From: Parasponia andersonii
Lineage: Eukaryota; Streptophyta; Magnoliopsida; Rosales; Cannabaceae
Reading direction: 5' to 3'
DNA length: 64,000 nt
Assembly (NCBI GenBank): GCA_002914805.1
Contig: JXTB01000145.1
Span: forward strand, 434,234-498,233
Shown: positions 50,760 through 63,289 of the stretch, one piece after another
Position numbering within the stretch: the stretch's first letter is position 1
How the letters are laid out: each line of letters begins with the position of its first letter
Position numbers and translations under genes: made by a program
The notes under the pieces: model-generated
What the model was told of the DNA's origin: nothing
What the model saw: only the letters and a program-made list of their open reading frames with translations
Database searches by the model: none

Positions 50760-53199
50760 CTTGGTTAAATTTTTCATTTTTTGCATTGACCAAAATATAG
50801 GTTTTTAGAATGCACAACACATGGCAAGGTTGGGGTTCAGGAACCAGTGCATAAACAACAAATCAAGTACTCATTGAAGCTAATTTCAATGTCCGACCAT
50901 TGTGGTGATGTACATTGGGCATTTTAGCAACTGGTAGAAAGGTTATTTTTCAAAGTAAGCGAACGAAGGATTCCAAGTATCCATCGAATGTACAATTGAA
51001 TATTGAGGAGTGTCTCGGGCATTCGGTAGCTATGCTTAGCTATCCTATTTAGGTAGGACATGCTCATTCTTATATCATTTTGTATAAAATTGATTGAATT
51101 ATGATCAAATTATTGTTTTAGTGATTCAAGATATAAATAAGATATATTATGTATATTGTATTGCCCTATATATTATTTCAGGGTTTAATTCTGAGTTTGG
51201 TCTAAATAAATCATTATGTTGTTTGATTTTCTAGAAAACCTAAAATTGCTTTATATGAAAAATTATTGCACGCTTTGAAATAAACAAATAGTACATGGAC
51301 CATTTATTATTATTTTGAAATAATATTCCATGTTGCTTTACATGTATAGGTTCACAGTTAGCCAGTTAAGCAGGTTCACTTAACTGTGGTTTGGGCTTTT
51401 TGGTGTAAAATTTATACATGTGTGTGAAACTCTTTAATTGAAAAGCTACGAATAATCTCACAACTAATAAAAGTTCCTACCCCATGTAGAGGTTCTACGT
51501 ACATGGCCACGTAGGAGTCAGGTTCACGATACTAGTTCACTCATAATAAGGTCTATTTTAGTTCACAATGGAAGGATAAAAGCTCGTGACATTGAGCGAT
51601 ATGTGTTATTATAATATCTAAGACTACTATAACAAAAAAAAAATTTTTAAAAGGAACTAACATAACAAATTTTACAATTAAACTCAAACAAAAATTATGC
51701 ATTGGTAGAAGCAGTAATGGCATAAACACATACAAATTACATACAAACTAATAAACTGTATACACACTGACATGTATTTTAACCACTCATATCTTCTCAA
51801 AGCAAGACTATACTCTATACATCGGCGGTTAAAATACATACCATATTAACGTGTGCATGTTTTATGTATAATTTGGGTGTGTTTCTATCGTTACTCTTGT
51901 TATAAATATAATCACAAGTTAACATAGAAAGTTTAATACGAAGACATGCTAAACCAATCATATAATATAACAATAATAGATAATGTAAGCAAACTTAAAA
52001 AATCAGATTAAAAAAAAAATTAGAAAACTCTATAAAAGGTACCTATTTCAAGTCAAAATGGGATTTTTGGCCAAAATTGGAAGAATAATTATGCTGGACT
52101 CAAATGCAATCAAAAGCACCTATAAATTCGTAGAATATATGATCTCAGTTGATTTTTAGCGATTAACAGTTGAACTCCCATAAATATGTTAATCCCACAA
52201 TGCATCAAAATAATTAAGTTCCAGAACATTCAAATTTGAGTCTTTAAAGGGTTAGAAAATTGATTTCTAGAGGTTTATTAGTAGGGAGGATTTTGGAGGT
52301 TTGATCAAGCGAGGCCGCTGTTTGGGAGGAGGAGAGTCGTGGCCGCGCGGACAGTAGAAGAAGAAAATAGGATTATACTGTTTTTTAAGAGGTATCGTTT
52401 TAGGCTTTTTTTTTGGAAAGTGTTGCCTCTTGAACACTGTATCTAAACGGAAGTAACAGAAGGCATATTCCAACTTTTGCCCTGCTATTGTAAAAGAAAA
52501 CGTCTTTTGATTTATTTGTTAAATCAAACTATAGAACACTCTAATTATAAAAATAAACTAAATAGCTATGCACATTTGCCGAGCAACGCAATAAATTTTA
52601 TTTAAAAGAAAACAAATTAAGAAGGGAAACCTACTAACATGCGACCGTTAAAATACATAAGAAATGGTATGTACCAAATATGTAAAAGTAAGATTAGGGA
52701 CACCAAAAACATATATATAAAAAAAAAACATTGTTATTTATACTTTTACTTTTCTGATTAGAGAATAACTATATTTTTTTTTTTAAATTTAAACTATCTA
52801 AAAGGCTACACTCAAAAGAAAAAGGTTAACATTGAGCCGTGGCTCGAGTTTGATTAGAAGCTCGAGCAATCAACAACTTTCGTATCAAAAACTTACATCA
52901 CGATGTCATTTATTTCTACTAGTAAAAATTTTCAAAAATTTTCAATGGTATAGTCAAACCTTATGATAAGATAATTGTTAAAATAGATGCATGTCACATC
53001 ATTGGTGTAAATTTTTTAGTATTCTATCTTTACTCATTTTTAGATATAAAGCATCCCGGATTTTCATACTTCACATTTATAATTTTAATGCCTGCATCTA
53101 TGACAATCAACAATTTATATAAAACGAAACCCTAAAACCTATTAAAAAATTTAACATATTAACTTGTCTTTCTTTCTTCCCCTACTCTAAGTTTCTTTC
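50760..53199. other. Spacer and 3' flank of pseudogene C, no supported gene
   Basis: No open frame has a domain. A GC-richer island at about 52290-52360 has a 68-codon frame on the minus strand that looks like chance. The part next to 53200 resembles the 3' flank of copy B. Confidence 0.45.
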
Positions 53200-53845
53200 T
53201 TAAACTTTAGTCTTGTTACCAGTACTCCAAGAATTCCAACATCTCCAGTGCCCTGTACACCGGAAAGTTTCTGTGGCATTAACAATGGTGAACTGTTTAT
53301 CGGCTGTAATTTCCTTGAACCTCTTCCAATCCCGGAGTACAGCCCTTAGATCAGTGACCTTAGCAGTGATACTCTTGCAACAATTGGCATGGACAGTGGT
53401 CACTGCCCTGAAGTCCTTGCTATCTTGGCAAAACCCGCTAAAGTAAAGGGTGTCCAGACACCTTACATTAAGGCCCAATCGGCCAATTATACCGCCCTTT
53501 ATTAGGCCCCGCAAGACATCTTGCTCTTTCTGGCCCGTAGAGTTGTCTCTCCTAGAGTCAACATTTGTCAAACAATGCAATGGTTTTGATATTTGATCTT
53601 ATATAGTAAAACCCTGTGTTGATGAATTGATCTTCCTTCCATGGATCTCCAAAGAACAAATCTGTAAATCCTCAGTTTTATCTTTTCTTAGTCTTTCAAT
53701 GGGTTTCTAAGCCACATCACGTCCATGTCCTGGTTCAGTAAATAAGGAATTAAACAAATAACTGAAATGAAGATAAGATATGAGAAAGAGAAACTGAATG
53801 TTATATAGGAGCAGCAAATTAAATATGAGAACGAATTAACATAAT

Positions 53846-53947
53846 CATGTATGTCCAATATAGAAATGGGCCTTATAACAAAATGGACATAATGACCATG
53901 TATGTCCAATATGGAAATGGACCTCGTAACAAAATTTATTTGTCAAA
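53846..53947. repeat. Direct duplication of about 51 bp in intron 2 of copy C
   Basis: CATGTATGTCCAATAT followed by GAAATGG.CCT appears twice, starting at 53846 and 53897. Confidence 0.85.
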
Positions 53948-54392
53948 TGCTTAGCAAAATGGTATTGGTATATTAAATTGGTATCTCTCTTTCTCTAACG
54001 CCCAAAAAGAAAAAATTTGTTACTTTTTTTTATATTAAACTATTGTGGATTAAATTTATTGGAAATTAAAATTAATGAAATTATACATCGAAAGAGTTAA
54101 TGAGAATTAGAATATTAAGAGTATATTAATTAAATTATATTGAAAAAAAAATGAAAACTAAACAATAAAAATTAGGTAAAAAGTAGGATACCATTACCCA
54201 CTATTTAAGTATTAATTGATTTTCTATATTAGATAAAATTAAATATAACAGATTTTTTAGTTTTGACTCATTATAATTATTTGATCACAATCAACTATCT
54301 AAAATCAAAATATCTATCATGGGTAAATGTTAGAATACCCATTAAAGAATCACCCTTATTTATTTGTTCAAATATATTGGAAGTGAGTATAA

Positions 54393-54574
54393 TAGAGATT
54401 TTTTTTTTTATTTCCATTGATGGAGAAATTTTGATCATTAGATTTTAATGTAATAGTTACAAAAATAAATACCATCATATTCACATTAAAATTTGTTACA
54501 ACTTATTTAATTGTAACCATTAGATGGAAATCTGTTGGTCAAAATTGATATTAATGAATAAAAGATAATCTCTA
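54393..54574. mobile_element. Small MITE-like foldback (about 182 bp) in intron 2 of copy C
   Basis: The left arm (TAGAGATT, then GATCATTAGATTTTAATGTA) is mirrored by a right arm that in reverse complement starts TAGAGATTATCTTTTATT and ends CCATCTAATGGTTAC. There is no coding capacity. A (TA)n tract follows at about 54588-54630. Confidence 0.5.
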
Positions 54575-54583
54575 CTGCACTTG

Positions 54584-54635
<52 letters not shown>

Positions 54636-54779
54636 TTAGAACTTTGAACTGTGATATAAATTAAAAAACACGAAAGTACGTGCTCTAAAATTCAATATGT
54701 CAATGTGCCTGATTATTGACCAATTAGGGCTTATTAAAATGACATAATCTCGTAACCAGCTAATAATTCATATAATATA

Positions 54780-55308
54780 TAGGGTTTTTGGCACCATTAG
54801 CTTCCATGTTTTTTGTGATTGAAAAATGGTCCTTGAATTATTATTTTTAGCAATTAATTTTCTAAGTTTTAAAAGTTTTGACAATTAAGCTCTTTTTATG
54901 AGTAATTGCTAAAGTATTATATAGAATTTAGAACTTTTAAGTCACCTACAAGGTTTTTGAACGTCAAAATCAATATTTTACTGACATTAGTTAAAATTGG
55001 ATAAAAAATAACTAAAAATTGACAATATTTAACAACATAATATAAAAAATTAAAAAAATCTCAAAAATTTAAAATTTCTCTTAAAACTTTTTTTCTATTT
55101 CCTTTCCAAACTAATTATTATTAGTGAAATACTAATTTATTTCACTTAAACATGTTCAATTTGATGAAAGTTTTAATATCAACAAACAAAAAGGACTTGC
55201 TAAAATTTTTAAAAAGGTACGGATTTAATTGCTAAAAAAATTAGAACTTAGAAATCATTTTGTCAATCTAGAATAACATAGAGACCATACATTTTGCCAA
55301 AAACCCTA
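54780..55308. mobile_element. MITE-like foldback (about 529 bp) in intron 2 of copy C
   Basis: The ends are TAGGGTTTTTGGCACCATTA and its near-inverse ACATTTTGCCAAAAACCCTA. Inside are mirrored TTTTAGCAATTAATTTTCTAAG and TTAATTGCTAAAAAAATTAGA blocks. It is directly followed by another MITE. Confidence 0.65.
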
Positions 55309-55310
55309 TG

Positions 55311-55771
55311 GGGCCGTTTGGTATGAGGTAATCTTTAGGTGTAAATGAGTATTTCAATGCATTCTAATATTTAGTATTATTTTAACACTCAGTAAAGTAA
55401 TCACCTCGGGGATTTAATTCTCTTAAGTGGGGGTCATCTTAAAGTTACCAAAACATATGCACTTTAAATGACCCACCTTGTAAAACCCATCCTAAAAAAC
55501 GAAACAAAAAAAATACGACACAAGAATCATAGCAAATTATTTTATTTTATACAAACAAATTTTGTTATTTTATAAATAATTTAATTTTTTAATTTTAATT
55601 TAAGTGCATTCTTATGCGTAATCAAACGGAGTTATCTAACATCACAGGAATCATAGACATGAATACTGTGTGGAACCAAACACAGTTATTCTGGATATCA
55701 GACAATCATATTACCATTTTTAACATTTTCATTAATCTGAAAATTGAGATTACCTTGTACCAAACGGTCTC
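55311..55771. mobile_element. PIF/Harbinger-like MITE (about 461 bp) in intron 2 of copy C
   Basis: The left end GGGCCGTTTGGTATGAGGTA is mirrored by the right end, which in reverse complement reads GAGACCGTTTGGTACAAGGT. GCCGTTTGGTA is a common end of plant Harbinger-type MITEs. The flanking duplication is not clear. Confidence 0.6.
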
Positions 55772-56322
55772 TTAAAGGGATCATTTGCCGAAAAATTAAA
55801 ATTAATGATAATAGGAATTAAGATAATGTACCGTGAAAATAAAGCTGTAACCACGTTTGAGAACCTCCAGGAGGAACAACGTTCTTAGTGTCCTCCCCTG
55901 ACGAAAAACTGTCTAGGAAGATATCAAGCATGGTGGTGTCAGCCTACATGTCTTGGTCTTGGTCCGCATAAGCCCTATTGACAACAACTATAATAACAGT
56001 CATGTTTTCCATTGAGGCTTTGGCCAATGCCAGTTCGAGCTCGTCTTGTGGGGCTTCAACCGCCGTCTGCGAAAAATCGAGACATATATGGTTGTTGTTT
56101 TGGGATAAGAGGTTGATAAATTGATTTTCTTATTTAGTTTTTTATCGTAGTCGCTTGGTGGTTCGTTACTCTGAGTTACGTTAACATAAATAGCAAGTTC
56201 TTTGAGAAAATGAGAAATCGAAAAATGAGGATATAATAATAGTACCAATCAAGAAGAGAAAGATGAGTACAAGATTGGAGCCCAGACACAGAGAGTACTT
56301 GATTTTTTTTGGGGTGATCCAT

Positions 56323-58470
56323 TTGGGTTTCTGTACTTACTTTTTAGTTGTGGGGAAAGTTGGGAGAGGAGAAAGGTTTAGATACATGAATTAAGAAGAA
56401 AAATAATGAGAGAGGAGTATGTAGGTTTGGTCATGAAATGGTTAGGCCTGGCTACATGTGCCTGCTGAGGGTTTTTGGAGTACTTAACTTATGATTAGTA
56501 TTATTTTTTTTTTTAAAAAAAAATAAATCTCAAAGTTGTCAAAAACAGAGAGTATTAAGAATGTCACGTCTTTACCTCTACAGGTTTTCTCTTTTAATTT
56601 TCTGATAATTAATATGCCTATTGTTTTTTCCTACTCTAAGAATGATCGATGTTCCCAAAAAAAAAAAAAAAATCGAAATGACGTGTTTATCTTTGATACT
56701 ATGGCAATTATTTAATAGGCTGATCCCTCGAAAATTAAACTTTGTAATTAACCGATAAGTAAATTAACAAATTGCAATTTTTGTCAAAATCGTGGTAGCA
56801 TATGTTTACCTTCTAACATTATACTTGGGAATTGTTTTTATTAATATTCTTATTTCTATAATTGTGAGATTTTATTTTATTTTGTTATTTGATTTGAAAG
56901 AGTCGAGGACGCTTAGTTGTAGGAGTATCTTTTAATTGTATCTATTTTCAGGTTTTTTTTAATGGTTTTTTCAAGGAATTATTGGTAATTATTTCGTATT
57001 TTTATTTGAAAATCTAAAAGATACGAAATAGACGAAGAGAAATATTTTGACATTGTATCCTGTGGATCAATAATTATAATATACTAGTTAGGGTACGTGC
57101 CTAAGGCGCCTACTACCCGAATTTTAGCTTGTTAAAAGAAAAAAAAAAAACACTCATATTCAACTTGTTAAAAATAAAAAAAGCGAGATCAGCATAAGTT
57201 GACAAACTTAATTCAACTATAGTTCAATTTTATAAATTTGTATTTAGTTAAGTTGGTTAATTAATTCATATTTATCTGAATTTATGACTAATGCACTCTT
57301 TCTTATATCGTTAAATGATAATAATGAAGATTCGAGCTAGCGAAGACGTAAACTCTATTATCTTTTTATTTATTTTTATTATTGGCTATTTTAGAAACTA
57401 TCTTTCATATTCTCTTATATTTTTTATTTTGAAATATATAGGATATTATCTTCTAACAAATATTAAATATTGTAGGAAACTTTTCCTAAGATAAAAATTA
57501 TAAATAGTAATTATAATACATTAATATAATTTTTAAAAACTAATACTTTGACTATTTAAAAATATAGATTATCAGATCATAAATAACTATTTTAAGAGCA
57601 ACTTAAGTGGTATAGTAAATTGCTTGTAAAACCAAAAGAAAAAAATTTATAATATTCATAATATGCTCCTAAATATAAGAATTAATAATGATGATAAGAA
57701 TAAAGGATATTAACTATAACTTCAAGCTTAAATATAATTCATTTTTTTAGGTCGATTTTAGTGCCTGCATAAAAAGAAAAATCTCTTTGGATGTGATTTA
57801 CATAATGCTAATAGTTGTGTTGTAAACAAAAAGCAAAAAGTGTTATATTTATAGTATATTTGACACATGTTAATAAGATTCATTGTAGGAATGACCTCGT
57901 TTGCGTAAAATTTTGGAATTAAATTGTGTTATCTGATTATTTGAAAAATATTGTATTAACAGAAACTTTGGTTGTCAAATCATATAAGATATCTAAATAA
58001 GTTATGTATTTTGAATTTGGCTATTAAGAATCATTTTTTGAAAAATGTTGGAGTTTTTCTTAGCAGATTTTAGATGTTGGAATTGTTAGTTATTTGATGA
58101 TAGTCAATTTTGTTAAAGTATTTGGTGCACAAATCACATTTAAATATATTATCCAAAAAAATTACATTTTAATATCTTATTCGTAAATTGAGTTTCTGGT
58201 TATAGCAATAACAATTTACTAGTATTTTGTTTCTTTGACATTAAACCCAAGGCCCATTAGCTGCTCATGGCCCAACTTAATATTTTCTTTCATGCAAAAC
58301 GACATTAAACCCAAGGCCCATTAGCTGCCCATCGCCAAACTGACTACTTTCCTTAATGCAAAATGCCGCCTCATGTAGATATAAGTCATCATTACATGTA
58401 AAATGACAAAACAAAAAAATGGTTGAAAAGCTGCTTTTTTGGATCCCCGCTTATCATACGAGGATATATA
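56323..58470. other. Upstream spacer of pseudogene C, no gene
   Basis: It is homologous in patches to the upstream region of copy B (for example around 56940-57000, GTATCTATTTTCAGG and GGAATTATTGGTAATTATTT). A 64-bp direct duplication is listed separately. Confidence 0.5.
58237..58364. repeat. Direct duplication, period 64 bp
   Basis: GACATTAAACCCAAGGCCCA continues into TTAGCTG in two copies starting at 58237 and 58301. Confidence 0.9.
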
Positions 58471-58474
58471 TAAA

Positions 58475-58700
58475 GGTTGCCAATCCGATAGGTATTTTTT
58501 TTCTTCGTGAATATTTTTTTAGTCGTTGGATCACTATTTAATGGTGATTCAATGGCTATAATGAAATACATGAAAAGACGTGTATTATTAATGCTCTTTC
58601 TTTTTCTTACTTTTTACAATAAAAAAATGTGCATACTAAATTTTTATTGGTCAAATTGATACCTATGCATAGATAAAAAAAAAAATACCTACTGGTGCCC

Positions 58701-58715
<15 letters not shown>
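58475..58715. mobile_element. MITE-like element, family 3 (copy in reverse orientation)
   Basis: It begins GGTTGCCAATCCGATAGGTA and ends AATACCTACTGGTGCCCATA. It is the reverse complement of the element at 61545-61795, sharing CATGAAAAGACGTG, ATTAATGCTCTTTCTTTTT and ATGTGCATACTAAATTTT. (TA)n follows at 58706-58742. Confidence 0.75.
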
Positions 58716-58746
<31 letters not shown>

Positions 58747-59230
58747 CTTTTGATATTTAAGGTAGGAGAAATAAACTCTATACCGACAGATGTCACTATC
58801 AATCATGGTAAATGATTTTAACTTTGATAACTTGATAATTTATTTCTCTAAAAGGAATCCCAATCGCTTAATAAGATGATACAGTAATTATAAGTTAATT
58901 CAACAATATTCTAATCTCTTTTATTAGTGAGTAAACTAATTAATTACTTGTAATGTGTTCAAGTCCTACTTTCGATGAGTTTCATTATTTTATCTTATTT
59001 AAATTAAGCACTTGCACGCACGACACGTAATAAATTGAGTAGTCGATATCTTGATCCCTTATAGACACAAACAAACAAAAATAAAATTTTAATAATTAGG
59101 TAACATGTCACAATTAATCATATTCCTGACAGTTGGATCGAAAGACCAAGGTTCCCGTGATGTTAATTATGTTTAACTAGTAAATTAATTTTTTAACCGA
59201 CACAATTTTTGGTAGGCCGGGTGGATCGTT

Positions 59231-59590
59231 AAAGGGAAAATGTAAATTATCACTGTTTTACAGTATATTTTTATGTAGTAAATATACACTGTGATTTATA
59301 TTTTATGAATAAAAATTACATTAAAAATTAACATATATTTTTAAAAATATATTATATGTTAAATTTATAATAAAAAATGTAAACACTCGTAAATATTTAT
59401 ATTGTAAATGTATACCGGTCATATTTTACACAGAAAATGTGTATTATATGGATAAAATTTATATTATAAATGTGGACCACTCATATTTTAAATGTAGTTC
59501 ATAAAAACAGATATTTTTGAAAGAAAAAAATTAAAAAAAGATAATTTTAAAATTAAATTTTAAAAACGGGTACCATGTGTAAGTTTCTCT
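59231..59590. mobile_element. MITE-like element, family 1 (copy 3, degraded)
   Basis: It shares TATTTTATGAATAAAAATTACATTAAAAATT-type and ATGTGGACCACTCATATTTTA-type blocks with 11335-11735. The terminal repeats are weaker than in the other two copies. Confidence 0.55.
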
Positions 59591-60346
59591 TCATTATATG
59601 TCGAATAATCAATGGGTTCTTGAAAAAATAGAAGATTATCCTCTCTCAAAAAAAAAAAAAAGATTAGAATGTAAGAAATTGAAAAATTTTGGATGGCCTA
59701 AATTGTTTGAAAAATTCAGGATTAGTCATTTCAAGTAATATGATTAGTTATTTTAAGTATTTTTGACAAATTCATATTTTGAAGAATTGACTTGACTCGT
59801 TACCTCAAGTACCTCGTCAAGTAATAAAAAGTAGTAATTTTTCTTAATAAAATTTCATAAAGTAGTATTTTTTTTAAATTAATTTGGAACCTTTCAAAGC
59901 TCATCGGGAGTTTGAAAAACAAAGGGGTTATTACCAATTTTGACTATTTTTTAAAATATGTGATGAAAAAATAATAAATTATGAATCATTTATAAAACTA
60001 AGACTTTCTTTTGATGAAAAATTTGGAATTCAAAAATTACCCCCAACTTGACCTTGATCGAAAATTTTTGATTATGTCAAAAAAAAAAAAAAACAATGTG
60101 AAAGAGCTACAGTAGAAGAAGGCAAATAACTATGTTTAGCCACAATAAAAAAATTTTGACCTATGGTCGAGACTATTCAAATGTGGGCAAAATTTTTCAA
60201 TCACCAATGGAAAAATAGTCAAAATCACTAGTATGTTCAACTGTGATTGGAAAATTTTGATCCTAGTCGAATAGAGGTTTGGCTGGGATTAGGATTGTTA
60301 ATAGTAATAGGGTATTGTAGGTGCACGGTAATGCTAGAAGTAATTC

Positions 60347-60498
60347 GCGGTTTATTGGAGAAGAATGTATTATGCAATTTATTAGGAAATGAGTATCCAA
60401 ATAAGTTTATACATGTGACATAGCAGTTTATTGGAAAAGAATGTATTATGCAAGTTATTAGGAAATAGGTATCCAAATAAGTTTATACGTGTGACATA
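60347..60498. repeat. Direct duplication, two units of 76 bp
   Basis: The units begin at 60347 and 60423 (GC.GTTTATTGG.) and share AGAATGTATTATGCAA and CCAAATAAGTTTATAC. The minus-strand open frames here are products of the repeat. Confidence 0.9.
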
Positions 60499-61544
60499 AC
60501 AATAAAGATTAGTTTTGATAATATTTATATATGAGTCCCATTTTTTTTTTATCGTAAGGGTCTTAATATACCTGTGATGTAAATACCCAAAACAAAAAAT
60601 TAACAAGGAAAATATTTTTGTTTTCTCTTTTTTTTTTTTAAGGTTACCACTTAAAATAAAAACTTCTCAATCAAAAAGTATATGTATATAGAATAAGGAT
60701 AATAAAATCTTCATGTTAAACTAGGATTTACAATCAATCCAAATTAAAACCTCAGCTCTGTTAGAAAACGAAAATAAAAAGGTTATAAAACCAAGAAGAA
60801 TTCTAGGATCACTCTTGTTGCCCTTTTATTTTATTTTTTCTATTTTTCTGTTTCAATGCTTGATATGTAGATATTTCTATGCTTTATAGTATTATCAAAA
60901 TGTATAATTTTTAATGAAATTCATTCATCAAGTAATAAGATAAGGGAGTGGCCCTAGCACTGTTTTAAAACCAGTAGTTCCCTAGGTCCCTCACCTTGAT
61001 GATTTAGAATAGTGATTAATGACCTATGTCTTATAAATAAAAAGAGAATAACTAAACTATTAAGAAAATATAGAGAAAACAGAGAGATGGAGAAATAGAG
61101 AATAAGAATTTTTTTTACTTTTTCTTGTTATGTGTCTACAATGAGTACAAGAGCTCTTATTTCTAATTGTAGCATAGAACCAATAAAGGAAAAAAACATA
61201 TAAATTAGGGTTTCTGTCAATCAATTATTAATCATTCCATCAGTTATACTGGTTTTTATTTCTACAGCGTTATTGTTGAAAAACTGTTGCTTAATATTTT
61301 GCTAAAAATTAAATTTTAAAATTACTATCAATTACAAACTTTTCAAAGTCTTCCAACAGTGATCAAAGAATTTTCCACATATACTTATGACTCGATAATT
61401 TTAATTTAGCTTTATTTTTCGCTTATTCTTTTTTTTTTTTTCCTTTTAATTTGCTTCAAGTGATTGGGACATTTTTTTTCCCGAAAGAATACTGAGATCT
61501 TAAGACAAAAAGATTGTGTAATATTATATCTATATATATATATA
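60499..61544. other. AT-rich spacer, no gene
   Basis: No coding frame, RNA gene or element boundary was recognised. Confidence 0.5.
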
Positions 61545-61795
61545 TATATATGGGCACCAATTCAGTAGGTATTTTTTTCTTTTACCTATGTATTAATTTG
61601 GCGAATGAAAATTTAGTATGCACATCTTTTTATTGTAAAAAATAAAAAAAAAAAAGAGCATTAATGATGCACGTCTTTTCATGCACTTCATTATAGCTAT
61701 TGGATCACCGTTAGATGGTGATCTAACAGCTAAAAAAAATATTTACTCATAGGTAAAAAAAAAAAAAATACCTATTAGATCGGCAACCATATATA
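61545..61795. mobile_element. MITE-like element, family 3 (forward copy)
   Basis: The left end ATATATGGGCACCAATTCAG and the right end (reverse complement ATATATGGTTGCCGATCTAA) form imperfect inverted repeats, each followed by TAGGTATTTTTTT. It has inserted in a TA-rich site. It is about 250 bp and has no coding sequence. Confidence 0.7.
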
Positions 61796-63289
61796 TGCAT
61801 ATACTACTTATGATCAACTTTTTTATATATTATTAATGGAAGCTAGCTAATATTTTATGAAAAAAAAATCCTCATCACGGTTTTATTTTGGCTGTTTAAA
61901 AAACGGCTTCAAAGTAGTATAAGAAAGTATGCTTCAAAGATATTGTATATATTTTGCACGTGTTAGATTGTTATAAATATTATACAAAGCCAATAATTGA
62001 TTATCTATAATGTAAAAGATAATACATGCATGGAGATCTTTACATCGGTTCTATCTAACAATCACGAGATGGAACGCGTTTGTGAATTTAATTAGTTAGA
62101 CTTTATTCTGATAATCAAATTGAGGAATAATGCTATTTACTTATTTAACTTGAATGGGCTAAAAATTCGATTCACAGGTTTTAAATAATTTCGTAGTTGC
62201 TAACCAGTAACTATTGTCATTAATCAATGTTACAAGGTCTACTATTGTGTCATTTTTCCAACTATCACCCTAAAATTAGACACGTGGATTATAAACATAT
62301 TATGCTCGGGATAGAAAGTTTTTTCCTATCAAATTTGGTATAACCCTTTTAAAAGATAAAATAAACAAACAAACAAATACATAAATAAATGAAAGACGTG
62401 CAATTCATCGCAGAAGACCGATAAGATTTTCATGAGTTTGGACTCCAAACCTGCATCTAGTTTTAAGCACTAGAGCCTAGGAGTTATACCAATATTGAAA
62501 TTTGAAGGTAACAAATCTTGGAAACTTGCCAGCGGATTTAATATGTTGATAGTACTAACCATTGAGATTTACGGTGGAAATATTTCTGTCATAAAAGAAA
62601 AAGCCAATAAGTTAGATTAAACCCTCCCTTCATCAAAATTGGGAGTTTATGAGAAAAAGAAAGTTGCTTTCTGTTTTTAACCCACTATATATTACATATG
62701 TTTAAGTTTTAAAGAAGAGAGCTACAAAAATCTATAGTTTCTAAATTGTGTTAATTTTACCTATAGACAAAACGGTGTCGTTTTCTGCCCGTTGGTCAAC
62801 TCTTTATATGGCCTAATTCAATTCAAGATGTGTGGTTATCTGAAAAATGAACTTTCAAACAGTCAAATTAGTAAACAATTCCCCCAATTATAAGGGGAAA
62901 AAAAAAAAGGAATAAAAAGAAAATGCAGATGCAAAACTCTTGCAACTAACATGACAGCTACCTTCTACTGACCACAGGACCAGGTGAGCTGAAAGGAAGC
63001 CATGATCAGGTATTTTAGGGGAAAAAAAAAGTTTATATTTGGATCCACAGGTATCCTATTCTTCAGCACAGAGGGGTTTCTTCTATTTAAAAGAAGAAGA
63101 AGAAGAAGAATATTAAAAAAAAAAAAAAGAAAAAAAAAGAAAAGGAAAGACTACTGCTTTCGGAGTTGGGATCCAAACTATCACGAGAATTGCTTTACAG
63201 GCTTATTATTGGTTTCTAACACTTTTACTTATAAAAGCTAAAAAAATTTACAAAAATACAGGAGTTAGACTGCTCTCAAATTTTTGTAC
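61796..63289. other. AT-rich spacer, no supported gene
   Basis: The Lys/Arg-rich frame at 63002-63241 comes from (GAA)n and poly(A) runs. No splice context or domain is present. Confidence 0.5.

Larger units (their letters stand above)
53200..56322 (-). pseudogene. Glycosyltransferase pseudogene (copy C, decayed duplicate of copy B)
   Basis: The three-exon plan of copy B is still visible. Exon 1 runs from the ATG at 56322 (MDHPKK). It has eight A where copy B has seven, shifting the frame at codon 7, and its donor end is lost. Exon 2 (56066-55832) is 235 nt instead of 390: about 155 nt between the KTVIIAV-like part and the VLKRGYSF-like part are deleted at a GTTC/TTC junction. Exon 3 (53729-53200) starts GACATGGACGTGATGTGGC (DMDVMWLRNP, so the DxD survives). 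It shifts frame right after, stops, lacks bases around the ISTD block, and is broken again near 53560. The rest reads well to TKV-stop (53200). Splice sites of intron 2 are kept. It cannot encode the enzyme; transcription is possible because upstream sequence is conserved. Confidence 0.9.
47870..59170. repeat. Segmental duplication, block 2 (contains pseudogene C)
   Basis: This block is the counterpart of 30750-40520, in the same orientation and order of homologous patches. It has been enlarged by insertions between 48470 and 53000 and within intron 2 of copy C. Confidence 0.7.

Noticed and set aside
63002..63241. 79-aa Lys/Arg-rich frame that looks like a basic peptide
   Set aside because: It is produced by (GAA)n and poly(A) runs, with no splice sites, homology or promoter context.
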